From: Endomicrobium sp.
Lineage (GTDB): Bacteria; Elusimicrobiota; Endomicrobiia; Endomicrobiales; Endomicrobiaceae
Direction: 5' to 3'
Length of the DNA: 64,000 nt
Assembly (NCBI GenBank): GCA_031262585.1
Contig: JAISHK010000009.1
Coordinates: 91,770-155,769 of the forward strand
The notes under the pieces were generated by a model that worked only from the letters and a program-made list of their open reading frames with translations, searched no databases and had not been told where the DNA came from. A program made the position numbers and the translations under genes. The stretch's first letter is position 1. Each line of letters opens with the position of its first letter. Below are positions 55,906 to 64,000 of this stretch, piece by piece.

Positions 55906-56754
55906 ATGAAAAAACAAGAAATTAAAATACTTATTTCAAAATTTAAGAGAATAGCTACAAGTCATAAGTATAATTATGGCCATGTTTTGGTAATAGCAGG
56001 TTCTAAAACTATGCCGGGGGCAGGATTTTTATCTTGTTTAGGAGCATTACGAGCGGGGGCAGGACTTGTAACTTATGCTGTCAAAGAAGAATTTTTGACT
56101 CAAGTTTGTGCAATATCTAATCCAGAAATAATGTTTTTTGTATATAAAACAGCATATGATATTATTGAATTTATAAACTCAAGAAAAATCTCATCTATTG
56201 TAATAGGGCCAGGCTTAAAAGAAGATAGTAATATTTTGCGAAGATTTATTATCAAAATTATTTCTTTAGTAAATATTCCAATTATTTTGGATGCAGCAGG
56301 TATTTCATGTTTCAATGGTTTTTCTGATAAAATTAAAAATGTTAAAGCCAAACTGATCATAAGTCCTCATTTAGGTGAGTTATCAAGTCTTTTAAATGTG
56401 TCTGTGGACACATTTAAAAATAATAAAGAAAAAATAGTTTTAAATTTTGTAAAAAATAGTTCTTTAATTTGTATTTTGAAAGGTTATGGTACTTTGGTTG
56501 TTTCAAAAAATAAAATATATGTGAATGACACAGGAACTCCGGCTATGGCAACTGCTGGTAGTGGCGATGTTCTGAGTGGAGTAATAGCTTCTTTTATTAA
56601 TATTATAAATGATATGTTTGACGCTGCAAAATTTTCAGTTTTTATTCATGGACTTGCTGGTGAATTAGCTGAAAAAGATAAAGGACAAACTGGTGTTATT
56701 GCAAGTGATATAGCCGAAAATATTTGTTATGCTATTAAACAATTGAATAATTAG
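55906..56754 (+). CDS. nnrD: ADP-dependent NAD(P)H-hydrate dehydratase
   Basis: Repairs damaged NADHX and NADPHX. The 282 residues are the carbohydrate-kinase-like C-terminal domain of YjeF proteins: YGHVLVIAGSKTMPGAG, GALRAGAGLVTYAV, GPGLKED, HLGELSSLLN and the nucleotide-binding ATAGSGDVLSGVIASF. The N-terminal epimerase domain (NnrE) normally fused in bacteria is absent and no remnant was seen in the 58 bases before it. It may be encoded elsewhere, or spontaneous epimerisation may suffice. It follows acpS, an order seen in several phyla where AcpS and YjeF are neighbours. Confidence 0.92.
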   Translation: MKKQEIKILISKFKRIATSHKYNYGHVLVIAGSKTMPGAGFLSCLGALRAGAGLVTYAVKEEFLTQVCAISNPEIMFFVYKTAYDIIEFINSRKISSIVIGPGLKEDSNILRRFIIKIISLVNIPIILDAAGISCFNGFSDKIKNVKAKLIISPHLGELSSLLNVSVDTFKNNKEKIVLNFVKNSSLICILKGYGTLVVSKNKIYVNDTGTPAMATAGSGDVLSGVIASFINIINDMFDAAKFSVFIHGLAGELAEKDKGQTGVIASDIAENICYAIKQLNN

Positions 56755-56849
56755 ATAAAGATGTTTATTAAGCAATAGTTTTAATTTTATATTTAAATAC
56801 TTTTTTAGAAAAAATATTATATAATTAAACTGTAAAGTTGCCAGTATTT

Positions 56850-57512
56850 TTAATTTTTTATTTTTATTGTTTCTTCTACACATAAACGACGAATATAAAG
56901 AGGGTGGGCTTTTATGTAATTTGTGCTTTTTGTAGATTGATAAGCAAGTGTCGCTAAATGTTCAGCTTTTGGTGAGTGCGTAATATCAGGTAGAGACACA
57001 GTATATTCTCCAAGTTTAGCAATTATTAGCTCTTTATAAACTGTTGCAGCAGTACCTACAATAAGTACTTTATTTTTATATTTTTTTAAGTCTTTTATGA
57101 ATAAATTTATATTTTTTATAATAATTATATTTTTATGTTTGATGTAAACTTCATTTCTCAAAGCGTCTATAGCAGCAACTACCTTAACGCCTTTTATGCC
57201 AATAAAAGGTTTTTCAAGAATAGACAAAGTATCTATGGTAAAGATTGGCTTGTTTAATAATTGTGCGAATATTTTTGTAGCTGTCATTCCAATTCTTATT
57301 CCTGTAAAGCTCCCAGGTCCAACAGATACAGCGAATTTGTCTATGCTTTCAAAAGATGTTTTGGTATCTTTTAATAATCTTTCTATTGATGGGATAAGCA
57401 TTTCAGAGTGTATGTGACCATAATCACAATAAAACGATGCAATTATTTTATTTTCTTCACTTAAAGCTATGCTGAATGTTTTCCCTGAAGTCTCTATAGC
57501 TAAAATTTTCAT
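56850..57512 (-). CDS. tsaB: tRNA threonylcarbamoyladenosine modification protein TsaB
   Basis: Scaffold partner of TsaD in t6A37 synthesis. The 220 residues show the ASKHA-type N terminus KILAIETSGKTFSIAL, HSEMLIPSIERLL, and AVSVGPGSFTGIRIGMTATK, the classic TsaB signature. It overlaps tsaE by 4 bases and is convergent with nnrD. With tsaC at 25.6 kb and tsaE next to it, only tsaD is missing from the set in this window. Confidence 0.94.
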   Translation of the reverse strand: MKILAIETSGKTFSIALSEENKIIASFYCDYGHIHSEMLIPSIERLLKDTKTSFESIDKFAVSVGPGSFTGIRIGMTATKIFAQLLNKPIFTIDTLSILEKPFIGIKGVKVVAAIDALRNEVYIKHKNIIIIKNINLFIKDLKKYKNKVLIVGTAATVYKELIIAKLGEYTVSLPDITHSPKAEHLATLAYQSTKSTNYIKAHPLYIRRLCVEETIKIKN

Positions 57513-57973
57513 TTTTTCTTTTTTATTTTAATTTTTCTTTTCGAATACATGTTTGAAATTTCAACATTCCAATGACTATCATTTTTAAAATCAACAATTC
57601 TGTCTGCCCATTCAATAATGGATATATTATTGCTATAAATATATTCTTCTATACCTATATCCCAAACGTTTGATGGTTCAAGTTTATATAAATCCAGATG
57701 GAATAATTTTACATTGTTGGCTTTATATTCGTTAACTAACATAAAACTTGAGCTTCTAGCAAAACCCTTGTTGCCAAAAGCCTTTACAATACCTTGAGTA
57801 AAAGTTGTTTTTCCACTTCCTAATTCTCCTTTTAAAAAAACAATGACGCCAGCTTTCAGTACAGTTGCAAAACTTTTACCAAGATTTCTTGTTTCATGAG
57901 GCGTTTTTGTAATAAAAGTACCTTCTTTAAAAATGTTTATATCCTGAGTATTTAATTTCTTGTTCTTTATCAT
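57509..57973 (-). CDS. tsaE: tRNA threonylcarbamoyladenosine biosynthesis ATPase TsaE
   Basis: P-loop ATPase that drives the TsaBD cycle. The 154 residues have TKTPHETRNLGKSFA, Walker A FLKGELGSGKTTFTQGI, switch-like SSSFMLVNEY, FHLDLYKLE and IIEWADRI. The frame overlaps the end of thiL by 47 bases, unusually long. The listed ATG has no ribosome site. An AAGAAGG motif inside the frame lies 7 bases before an ATT codon, just at the family's usual N terminus (ITKTPHE), so the true start may be a rare ATT at about 57901. Confidence 0.92.
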   Translation of the reverse strand: MIKNKKLNTQDINIFKEGTFITKTPHETRNLGKSFATVLKAGVIVFLKGELGSGKTTFTQGIVKAFGNKGFARSSSFMLVNEYKANNVKLFHLDLYKLEPSNVWDIGIEEYIYSNNISIIEWADRIVDFKNDSHWNVEISNMYSKRKIKIKKKK

Positions 57974-58913
57974 TATAAAAATATTTTACTTTTTTGGATG
58001 AATTTATTTTTCCTATGTAAGATATTTCAGGTACTAATTTTTCCAATAATTTTGCTTTTGATTCAGGCACTGTAAAAACAAGTTCATAATCTTCACCGCC
58101 AAATAAAGCAAAATCTAACGCGGTTTTATATTCTTTATAAATTTTTCTTAAACTTGATGATATGGGAATTTTATTCATATTTATATCTGCACCTCTAATT
58201 GACTCTTTTGTAAGTAAATCAATTGAAATATATAGTCCATCCGAAGCGTCTGTTAAAGAGTTTAAGTATTTTGACATTTTTTGTGATTCATAGATTCTTG
58301 CTTTAGGATTATTTTGTTTATGAATTAAAAAAAGTTCATCTTTACTATATTCGCGTGTTACTCCATATTTGCGCAAAAGAAATAATCCTGCACTTGCATC
58401 GCCAAAAGTATTTGTTACACCTATTAAATCGCCCGATTTCGCACCGCCTCTTTTAAGTAATTTGTATTTACTTATTCCTAAAATAGTAATTGATATTATA
58501 ATTTTATCAGATTTTACTGTGTCACCGCCTGCTATCGTCATATTATGTCTATCGCAGGCTTTTTTGAAACCATTAAATAAGCCTTTGACAAAAATTTCTG
58601 ATGTTATAGGTGGCATACCTAGTCCAATAAACGCGTATTTAGGATTTGCGATTCCCATTGCCGCTATATCGCTTACAGCTACTTCAATAGCTTTTTCGCC
58701 AAGCTTCTGCGGTGTTGTCCATTTTTTTTTAAAATGTATATTTTCAATAAGCATGTCCTTTGTTATGCAAATATTGCCTTTTGGTGGTTTAAAACAAAAA
58801 CAATCGTCTCCGAGTCCAACAATGACATCATTAATATTTGAATTTGAAAACTGTTTTTTTATTATATTTATTAATCCGAATTCACCTATTGATGAAATAT
58901 CTTTGTTTTTCAT
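57927..58913 (-). CDS. thiL: Thiamine-monophosphate kinase
   Basis: Makes thiamine diphosphate from thiamine monophosphate. The 328 residues have SIGEFGLINIIKKQF, VGLGDDCF (metal-binding DD), AVSDIAAMGIANPKYAFIGL, AGGDTVKS, GDLIGVTNTFGDASAGLFLL and DASDGLYISIDLL, then GGEDYELVFTV. Length and motifs are complete. It is the first gene of thiL-tsaE-tsaB; no other thiamine gene is visible in the window. Confidence 0.96.
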   Translation of the reverse strand: MKNKDISSIGEFGLINIIKKQFSNSNINDVIVGLGDDCFCFKPPKGNICITKDMLIENIHFKKKWTTPQKLGEKAIEVAVSDIAAMGIANPKYAFIGLGMPPITSEIFVKGLFNGFKKACDRHNMTIAGGDTVKSDKIIISITILGISKYKLLKRGGAKSGDLIGVTNTFGDASAGLFLLRKYGVTREYSKDELFLIHKQNNPKARIYESQKMSKYLNSLTDASDGLYISIDLLTKESIRGADINMNKIPISSSLRKIYKEYKTALDFALFGGEDYELVFTVPESKAKLLEKLVPEISYIGKINSSKKVKYFYNDKEQEIKYSGYKHF

Positions 58914-60302
58914 TGTACTTGAATTATATCAATTTTAATATAATAAAAACCAGTTATAAAGCAAATAAGAGATTTATTACCAAAGATCAATTATGACGTT
59001 TTTATTGTCTCCTTTATATTAAAACTGAGGTATTTTTTATAAACCAACTTAAAATAGTTCTGTTGTAAAGTAGGTATCAGGCAAAAGATTTGTGCTTAAA
59101 ACTAGTGTCATCATATAAATAGTGAAAGTAAAAAGAAACAATCTTACATTTTGTTTTGATTATCAAAAATATCTTACAAGAAATAAGATATATTCTGTTT
59201 AGAATATATCTTATTTTGAATATATAAAATAGATCCAATTATTAGAAAACTTGTTTTCATTTTTAGCAATAATATTTTAAGTTAAATTGGCATTTATTTT
59301 AAAAGACTTTTCTAATATTTTAAAATCTTTAATTATTATAGGTGATAAAAATTTTCTTACTGCAGATATTAGAAATTCATTTTCAGAATCATGTACGATA
59401 AATGTTTTAGTTATAAGTTGATAACATTTACGCTTCAACCTCAACAACTTTTTGCACCTTCATTTCAAATGTTATTAGTACATTCGATATGAATTATGTG
59501 TTTTTATAAAATTATTTTTGCATTCTTTAAAAATATGAAAAGTAAAACATTAAATTTCTTGGGCAACATTATCTGTTACAATATCTGTCCAGATTGTGTT
59601 GCCGATTTGTATGTGCATTTTTAGAAAAATTAATAAATATCTTTTGCCAAAAAGATAATAGTTGTAATTCTTTTGACTATTATTCTCTATTTAGTAATTA
59701 TTTTTTATATGATGACTTTAATTTCAATATATGACTATATTGTGTTTAATTGTTATTCTATACTGCTTAATTCTATTTTTAAGATGTTTTTTAGGAAACT
59801 TGAACTTGCTTCTATAGCAATGCAAAAAACTTTTAATTTGCAGTTTGTGTTATTTTTTTATTTTTTAGTTAACATTCAAATATAATGGATAAAAATAAAA
59901 CATTTTTTTGTATTTATGAAGGTAAAAGCATAAAGATTTGTCAATAAAAAATAAAAAGAAAAATATATTTACTATTAACACAATAAGAACAATAAAGTAA
60001 ATATTACGATAATGGTTATATGTTTTCCTTTAAACAAAAATAGTAGCTATAATGACTGTTATTGATTTTGACAAAAATAAAACATATTATAATTCAGAGA
60101 ATTATAACGTCAAGTTAAATTGATAAACAAAAATGTGAAGTTATAAATTTAACATAAATAATATTTTATTGTAATTAGTACGATAGTTTAATTAAAAAGA
60201 TTCATATTAATGATGTGGGTTTTTTGTTTTTAAAAATAAAAATTTTAAATAAATTACAAAATAATAAATTTAATTTGAGAAAAATATTATTTTTTATATA
60301 TA
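58914..60302. other. 1.4-kb divergent region with a decayed minus-strand gene
   Basis: No intact gene; the plus-strand frame at 59673-59885 is a hydrophobic chance frame. On the minus strand, coherent pieces run MHIQIGNTIWTDIVTDNVAQ (about 59555-59620), VLITFEMKVQKVVEVEA (about 59430-59480) and KTFIVHDSENEFLISAVRKF with SPIIIKDFKILEKSFKIN (about 59280-59420). They probably form one eroded gene of at least 110 codons, family unknown, ended by the hairpin at 59182-59215. Confidence 0.5.
59182..59215 (-). terminator. Perfect 15-bp hairpin, probable terminator of a decayed minus-strand gene
   Basis: AATAAGATATATTCT, a 4-base loop, then its exact reverse complement. Read on the minus strand it lies about 65 bases beyond the stop of the decayed frame (59280-59480) and is followed by a short T-rich run. 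The stem is A/T-only apart from two G-C pairs, so terminator strength is uncertain. Confidence 0.55.
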
Positions 60303-61133
60303 ATGAAAAATATGGAATACAGTATAGGAATTATTTACAATAAGTCAAAAGCAAATGCAAAAAAACTGGCATTTGAAATTTCTTTATGGCTTAAACAGAA
60401 TAAATGTAAAGTATTTATAAGCAATTCTTCAGTCGTGCATGCTCAAAAAGTAGATTTTGTTTTGTCGTTAGGAGGAGATGGGACTATGCTTAAAGTCATA
60501 AGAACATTTGCACCATTGTCAGTACCAATAAAGGGGATAAATTTAGGTTCTCTTGGCTTTTTAGCAGATACTAATACTGATGAAACATTCACTCTTTTAA
60601 AAAATATTTTTATCTTAGGTCTAAAAATAGAAAAAAGAGTTTTATTATCTGTAGAATTTGATTATAATTACAAAAAATTAAAAACTATAGCAGTAAACGA
60701 TTGTGTTGCACGTTCCTTAATTGGTGGGAGGCTTATCAGCGTTGATGTTAATATAGATAAAGCTTTTACAGCTGTTTATAAATGTGATGGGATGATTATT
60801 GCAACTCCTACCGGCTCAACAGCTTATTCTTTAGCTGCTTCAGGACCTATAATTTATCCCAATCTTCCGGTTTTTATTCTTACTCCTATTTCTCCGCATA
60901 CATTAACGCAAAGACCCCTTATAGTATCGTATAAAAGTAGTATTTCTTTTGTTGCTAATAATAAATATAGCAAAGGTAAGATTATGATTTCAATGGATGG
61001 ACAAGAGAATTATACTTTGCCTAATGGAACTAGAGTAAAATTTTCTCTTTACAAAAAACCTCTTAAACTCATAAAAAATTGTAGTAAGTCTTATTTTGAG
61101 ACTTTAAGAACAAAGCTTAATTGGAGCGTTTAA
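60303..61133 (+). CDS. nadK: NAD kinase
   Basis: Phosphorylates NAD to NADP. The 276 residues include FVLSLGGDGTMLKVIRTF (GGDG), GINLGSLGFLAD, AVNDCVARS (NE/D motif), CDGMIIATPTGSTAYSLAASGP and ILTPISPHTLTQRP. Start choice between the first ATG and MEYSIGI three codons on is open. The stop overlaps the recN start by one base (TAATG), so the two are translationally coupled, a common nadK-recN pairing. Confidence 0.96.
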   Translation: MKNMEYSIGIIYNKSKANAKKLAFEISLWLKQNKCKVFISNSSVVHAQKVDFVLSLGGDGTMLKVIRTFAPLSVPIKGINLGSLGFLADTNTDETFTLLKNIFILGLKIEKRVLLSVEFDYNYKKLKTIAVNDCVARSLIGGRLISVDVNIDKAFTAVYKCDGMIIATPTGSTAYSLAASGPIIYPNLPVFILTPISPHTLTQRPLIVSYKSSISFVANNKYSKGKIMISMDGQENYTLPNGTRVKFSLYKKPLKLIKNCSKSYFETLRTKLNWSV

Positions 61134-62794
61134 TGCTTACAGCTCTTTCTATAAAGAATTATGCATTAATTGAAGATTTAAGTATAAACTTTTCTAATGG
61201 ATTTACTGTTATTACAGGGGAAACAGGTGCTGGTAAGTCCATCTTGCTAAAATCTATAGAACTTCTTACAGGTGCAAGGGCGGATTTATCTACGATACGA
61301 CTAGGCTGTTCTGTATGTACTATCACTGCTTCTTTTGAATATAAAAATCCTAAAATTGTAGAATTTTTAAATACTTTTTCTATTCCTATAGAAGATAATG
61401 TTCTTTTAATACGCAGAACTATTGAAAGCTCTGGTAAAAGCAAGGCTTTTTTAAATGATTCTCAGGTAAGTATATATGTTCTTGCTGAGCTTGGCAAACT
61501 ACTTGTAGATTTTCATGGTCAAAATGAAAAATATTCTCTTCTAGACTTGGATTATCAGCTTGAAACTTTAGATAATGGAATATCAGATATAAAATCTTTA
61601 CTTGAAAAATCATCAATTTATTATGAAGAAATTAAAGTCTTACAGTCAAAATTGGAAGCCTTAAGTCTTTCTGAATCAGATAGAGAAAGGATAATTGATT
61701 TATATTCTTTTCAAATAAAAGAAATTGAAGAAGCAGGACTTGAACAAGGTGAAGAAGAAAAGCTTGAAGTTGAACTCCCAAAATTAAAAAATGCAGAAAA
61801 GATAGTTGCTTTATCTCAAGAAGTGATTTCAATATTGCATTCTTCAGAGAATGCTGTTTTAGATGGGATTTTAAAAGCAAAGAAAAATATAGAAATGATG
61901 AGTTCTTATGGCGTAGATATGTCGGAAGCAATATCTTTAATAGAGCAAGCATATTATCAAATAGAGGAAGTTTATAGAGGGATTGGAATTATTCTTTCAA
62001 GAACAGAATTAAATCCTGAAAAATTGAATTACATTATTGAAAGATTAGATCTTATAAAAAAGCTTAAGAAAAGATATGGTAATACTGTAAAAGATATTAT
62101 TGAATATAAAGATAAAATATTTTCTGAATTAAATTCTTTAATTAATTGTAAAGATGATTCTGAAAAAATAAGAAAAGAATTAGAATTAAAAACAAAGTGT
62201 TTAATTGAAGTTTGTGAACAAATAACAGAGAAAAGGAAGAAAGAGTCACGACTTTTTGTAAAATTAGTGCAAGAAAAACTTTTTGATTTAGATATTAAAA
62301 ATGCTTTGTTTGAAGTGAATTTTATTAAAAAAGACCCTTCTGCAAATGGACATGATTTAGTAGAGTTTATGTTTTGTGCTAATAAAGGGGAAAAGATTCT
62401 CCCTTTAAAGAATACAGCTTCAGGAGGAGAGCTTTCAAGAGTTTTGCTTGCTATAGAATTATCTTCAAAAATAAAGAGTGATCAAACTACTATTTTTGAT
62501 GAAATTGATGCTGGAACTGGCGGTAAAACATGCGAAAAAATAGGCAAAAAACTTGCTGAGCTTTCCAAGAGAAAACAAGTTATATCTATAACACATTTAG
62601 CTCAGGTAGCTGCATTTGCTGGATCCCATGTAAAAATTTATAAAGAGACTGAAAATTCAAGGACTTATACTAAAGCAAAGTTGCTTACAGAATCTGAACA
62701 TCTTGAAGAAATTGCAAGAATGGTTTCTGGGGAAAATATAACAAAAACTGCATTAGAACATGCGAAAAATTTAGTAGCATCCTCTTTAAAATAA
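61133..62794 (+). CDS. recN: DNA repair protein RecN
   Basis: SMC-like ATPase used in double-strand break repair. The 553 residues have Walker A VITGETGAGKSILLKSIELL, a long coiled-coil centre (about 165-350), the ABC signature NTASGGELSRVLLAIEL, Walker B TTIFDEIDAGTGGKT and a C-terminal ISITHLAQVAAFAG. The ATG at 61133 is preferred over a start four codons upstream because GGAG precedes it and the product then begins MLTALSIKNYALIEDL. It is kept although recG is dead. Confidence 0.96.
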   Translation: MLTALSIKNYALIEDLSINFSNGFTVITGETGAGKSILLKSIELLTGARADLSTIRLGCSVCTITASFEYKNPKIVEFLNTFSIPIEDNVLLIRRTIESSGKSKAFLNDSQVSIYVLAELGKLLVDFHGQNEKYSLLDLDYQLETLDNGISDIKSLLEKSSIYYEEIKVLQSKLEALSLSESDRERIIDLYSFQIKEIEEAGLEQGEEEKLEVELPKLKNAEKIVALSQEVISILHSSENAVLDGILKAKKNIEMMSSYGVDMSEAISLIEQAYYQIEEVYRGIGIILSRTELNPEKLNYIIERLDLIKKLKKRYGNTVKDIIEYKDKIFSELNSLINCKDDSEKIRKELELKTKCLIEVCEQITEKRKKESRLFVKLVQEKLFDLDIKNALFEVNFIKKDPSANGHDLVEFMFCANKGEKILPLKNTASGGELSRVLLAIELSSKIKSDQTTIFDEIDAGTGGKTCEKIGKKLAELSKRKQVISITHLAQVAAFAGSHVKIYKETENSRTYTKAKLLTESEHLEEIARMVSGENITKTALEHAKNLVASSLK

Positions 62795-63192
62795 TATTAA
62801 CAATATTAACATTTTATAGATTTTAGATTTAGCTAAAATGTTTATATACCATGTTATTCTTACTAAAATATACTAAAAAATATACTAATTTTTGAAAGAT
62901 TGTAATTTCATTTCTGAAAATGGTTGTTATCAACAAAATATAGATATAATTTTGATTAAATTTTTGCAATATAAACGTGGAAAGCAAACCAGTAACAGTT
63001 ATTCAATGTACAGTATAATATACTTTATAGAATAAATAGCGATAGCATAGTTAAGCAAAATTTGATATGTTTCAATAAATATAATAAAATAGAACTAGTA
63101 AACCAATCCAAGTGGAATTAACCGAGAATGTTGCACTAATTAAAAAGTGGATTAATGAATTTGATAACTATAATAGAGAAAAATAAGAGACA
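62795..63192. other. Intergenic region before the lipoprotein gene, with a coding tail
   Basis: Mostly featureless A/T-rich sequence. Just before the lipoprotein gene (about 63088-63186, plus) a 32-codon open piece reads PIQVELTENVALIKKWINEF and ends in a stop 6 bases before the next ATG. It looks like the C terminus of a lost upstream gene, or a small frame coupled to the lipoprotein. No start codon fits well, and I recognise no family. Confidence 0.45.
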
Positions 63193-64000
63193 ATGAAGAA
63201 AATAATAAGCATAATAATATCGTTTACATTAGTATTAGGAGCCTGCGGAAGAAGCAATGAGTCTATAATAAAGAGAGAATCGCCAAGTCTTGTAAGAAAG
63301 GATATTCCGATAAGGTGTTTTGACGAAAAGGATAAAAAAATTGAGGACTTGATTTTCAAAGCGAGCGGAATAGAAGGTAAGATCGAAATAAGTATTAATG
63401 ATATCCAAAAGAAAATTCCTGAATCGATGTGCGAGATAGCCAATGCATTCTACTATGTTGACGGTGAGCGCAAAGCTTTAACTGAAGAGTTGATAAATGT
63501 AAATGATGTTAGTGAATGGATTGAGCTTGTTTGTAGAAGTCAAAAAGAGGAATCGACTAAAAGTGACCCAACATCAACTCCTACTCCAGCTCCAAGTCCA
63601 TCGGCAAGTCCAGAAGCGACTTATTCTCTGGTTCCATTGTTGACTCCTATCCCTTCGGCAACGACAAATTCTTCTGCCATTTCGGCAACTCCAGAAGCAA
63701 CTCTTCCTCCGATTCTACCGTCACCCCTTATTCCTTTAGTAACGGCAAATTCTTCTGCCATTTCGGCAACTCCAAAACCTCTTGATAGACAGGAACAAAA
63801 GTCAACGAGTTCTTCAGAATCTGAAAGTTTTAAACATCCCGAGTCAACTCAATCGAAAAAGAGCAAGTCCTCGCACGGTATGTTTTCTGTCTTTAATATA
63901 TTCACAGTGTTTACTATTTTGTTTGGTGCATTCATTTGCACAAGACCGATTAGGAAAGAAGAGTGGCTCGCTGAGATTAGTCGGGACCTACCACTTCAAC
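63193..64000 (+). CDS. Putative lipoprotein with Pro/Ser/Thr-rich tandem repeats, cut by window edge
   Basis: Function unknown. The visible 269 residues begin with a lipoprotein signal (KKIISIIISFTLVLGAC, lipobox Cys at 18). A charged domain of about 90 residues contains three further cysteines. A Pro/Ser/Thr-rich spacer (about 120-195) includes two 27-residue tandem units (63610-63771), then a Ser-rich linker and one membrane helix (FNIFTVFTILFGAFICT, about 237-253), then RPIRKEEWLAEISRDLP. Ribosome site AAGAGA is weak. Base and codon use (many TCG, CCG, GCG and GAG) is much richer in G+C than its neighbours, suggesting recent acquisition or different selection. Confidence 0.7.
   Translation, partial: MKKIISIIISFTLVLGACGRSNESIIKRESPSLVRKDIPIRCFDEKDKKIEDLIFKASGIEGKIEISINDIQKKIPESMCEIANAFYYVDGERKALTEELINVNDVSEWIELVCRSQKEESTKSDPTSTPTPAPSPSASPEATYSLVPLLTPIPSATTNSSAISATPEATLPPILPSPLIPLVTANSSAISATPKPLDRQEQKSTSSSESESFKHPESTQSKKSKSSHGMFSVFNIFTVFTILFGAFICTRPIRKEEWLAEISRDLPLQ
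63610..63771 (+). repeat. Two 81-base tandem units inside the lipoprotein gene
   Basis: The units 63610-63690 and 63691-63771 each encode 27 residues starting PEAT and ending NSSAISAT. The last 30 bases of each are nearly identical (caaattcttctgccatttcg and flanks), while the middle has diverged. The period is in frame, so copy number can vary without breaking the gene. Confidence 0.85.

Noticed and set aside
63168..63443. 91-codon minus-strand frame at the right edge
   Set aside because: It is the antisense shadow of the lipoprotein gene, which has a signal peptide and a continuous frame to the window end.
1..64000. CRISPR arrays, rRNA operons and intact insertion sequences
   Set aside because: No regularly spaced repeats, no rRNA-like conserved stretches and no transposase frames with terminal repeats were seen. 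The deserts are A/T-rich and irregular.

Overview
The window is a very AT-rich bacterial chromosome segment. Intact, mostly single-copy housekeeping genes sit between long stretches with no open frames, and several of those stretches hold recognisable wrecks of former genes. The cell is Gram-negative by content: BamA, an LptE-like lipoprotein, a class A penicillin-binding protein and FabZ. Compact conserved operons beside massive gene decay point to an intracellular or host-restricted symbiont in an early or middle stage of genome reduction. From memory of gene content and style, the best match is an Endomicrobium (Elusimicrobiota) endosymbiont of termite-gut flagellates, such as 'Candidatus Endomicrobium trichonymphae'. 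That assignment is inference; no search was run.

Layout. 1-3.8 kb (minus): guaA (cut by the window edge), dcd and the B12-dependent ribonucleotide reductase nrdJ. 3.8-9.3 kb: gene desert. 9.3-17.7 kb: a short N-acetylglutamate synthase, then the heat-shock block hrcA-grpE-dnaK with its own sigma70-type promoter and a CIRCE operator, dnaJ, nadA, and holA and lptE on the minus strand. 17.7-20.2 kb: leuS, completing a leuS-lptE-holA run. 20.2-24.0 kb: a second desert with a probable xerC/D remnant, ending at tRNA-Asp. 24.3-27.2 kb: argC-tsaC-glyA operon. 27.2-30.3 kb: a third desert. 30.3-34.8 kb: shortened prepilin peptidase, coaD, clpB. 34.8-36.1 kb: recG pseudogene. 36.2-41.5 kb: rpmB, hisS, a DUF502 membrane protein and a phosphohexomutase pseudogene. 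41.6-47.4 kb: class A PBP, fabZ, lpxC and lpxD remnants, bamA. 47.8-51.3 kb: malic enzyme-fumarase alpha/beta-coaX operon. 51.3-55.1 kb: a fourth desert ending at tRNA-Ser. 55.5-62.8 kb: acpS-nnrD, thiL-tsaE-tsaB, nadK-recN. 63.2 kb to the end: a lipoprotein gene with composition unlike its surroundings, cut by the window edge.

How it fits together. The intact genes cover protein folding (HrcA regulon, ClpB), translation (leuS, hisS, rpmB, two tRNAs, three t6A genes tsaB/C/E), nucleotide supply (guaA, dcd, nrdJ), cofactors (nadA, nadK, nnrD, coaX, coaD, thiL, acpS), arginine synthesis (NAGS, argC), one-carbon metabolism (glyA) and a malate/fumarate/pyruvate node. Lipid A synthesis (lpxC, lpxD), sugar-phosphate mutase and RecG-dependent fork repair have been lost here, while the outer-membrane protein machinery and an LptE-like lipoprotein survive. 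I found no CRISPR array, intact insertion sequence, rRNA or phage module. The most useful signals are the pseudogenes that no open frame reports and the compositionally foreign lipoprotein at the right edge.
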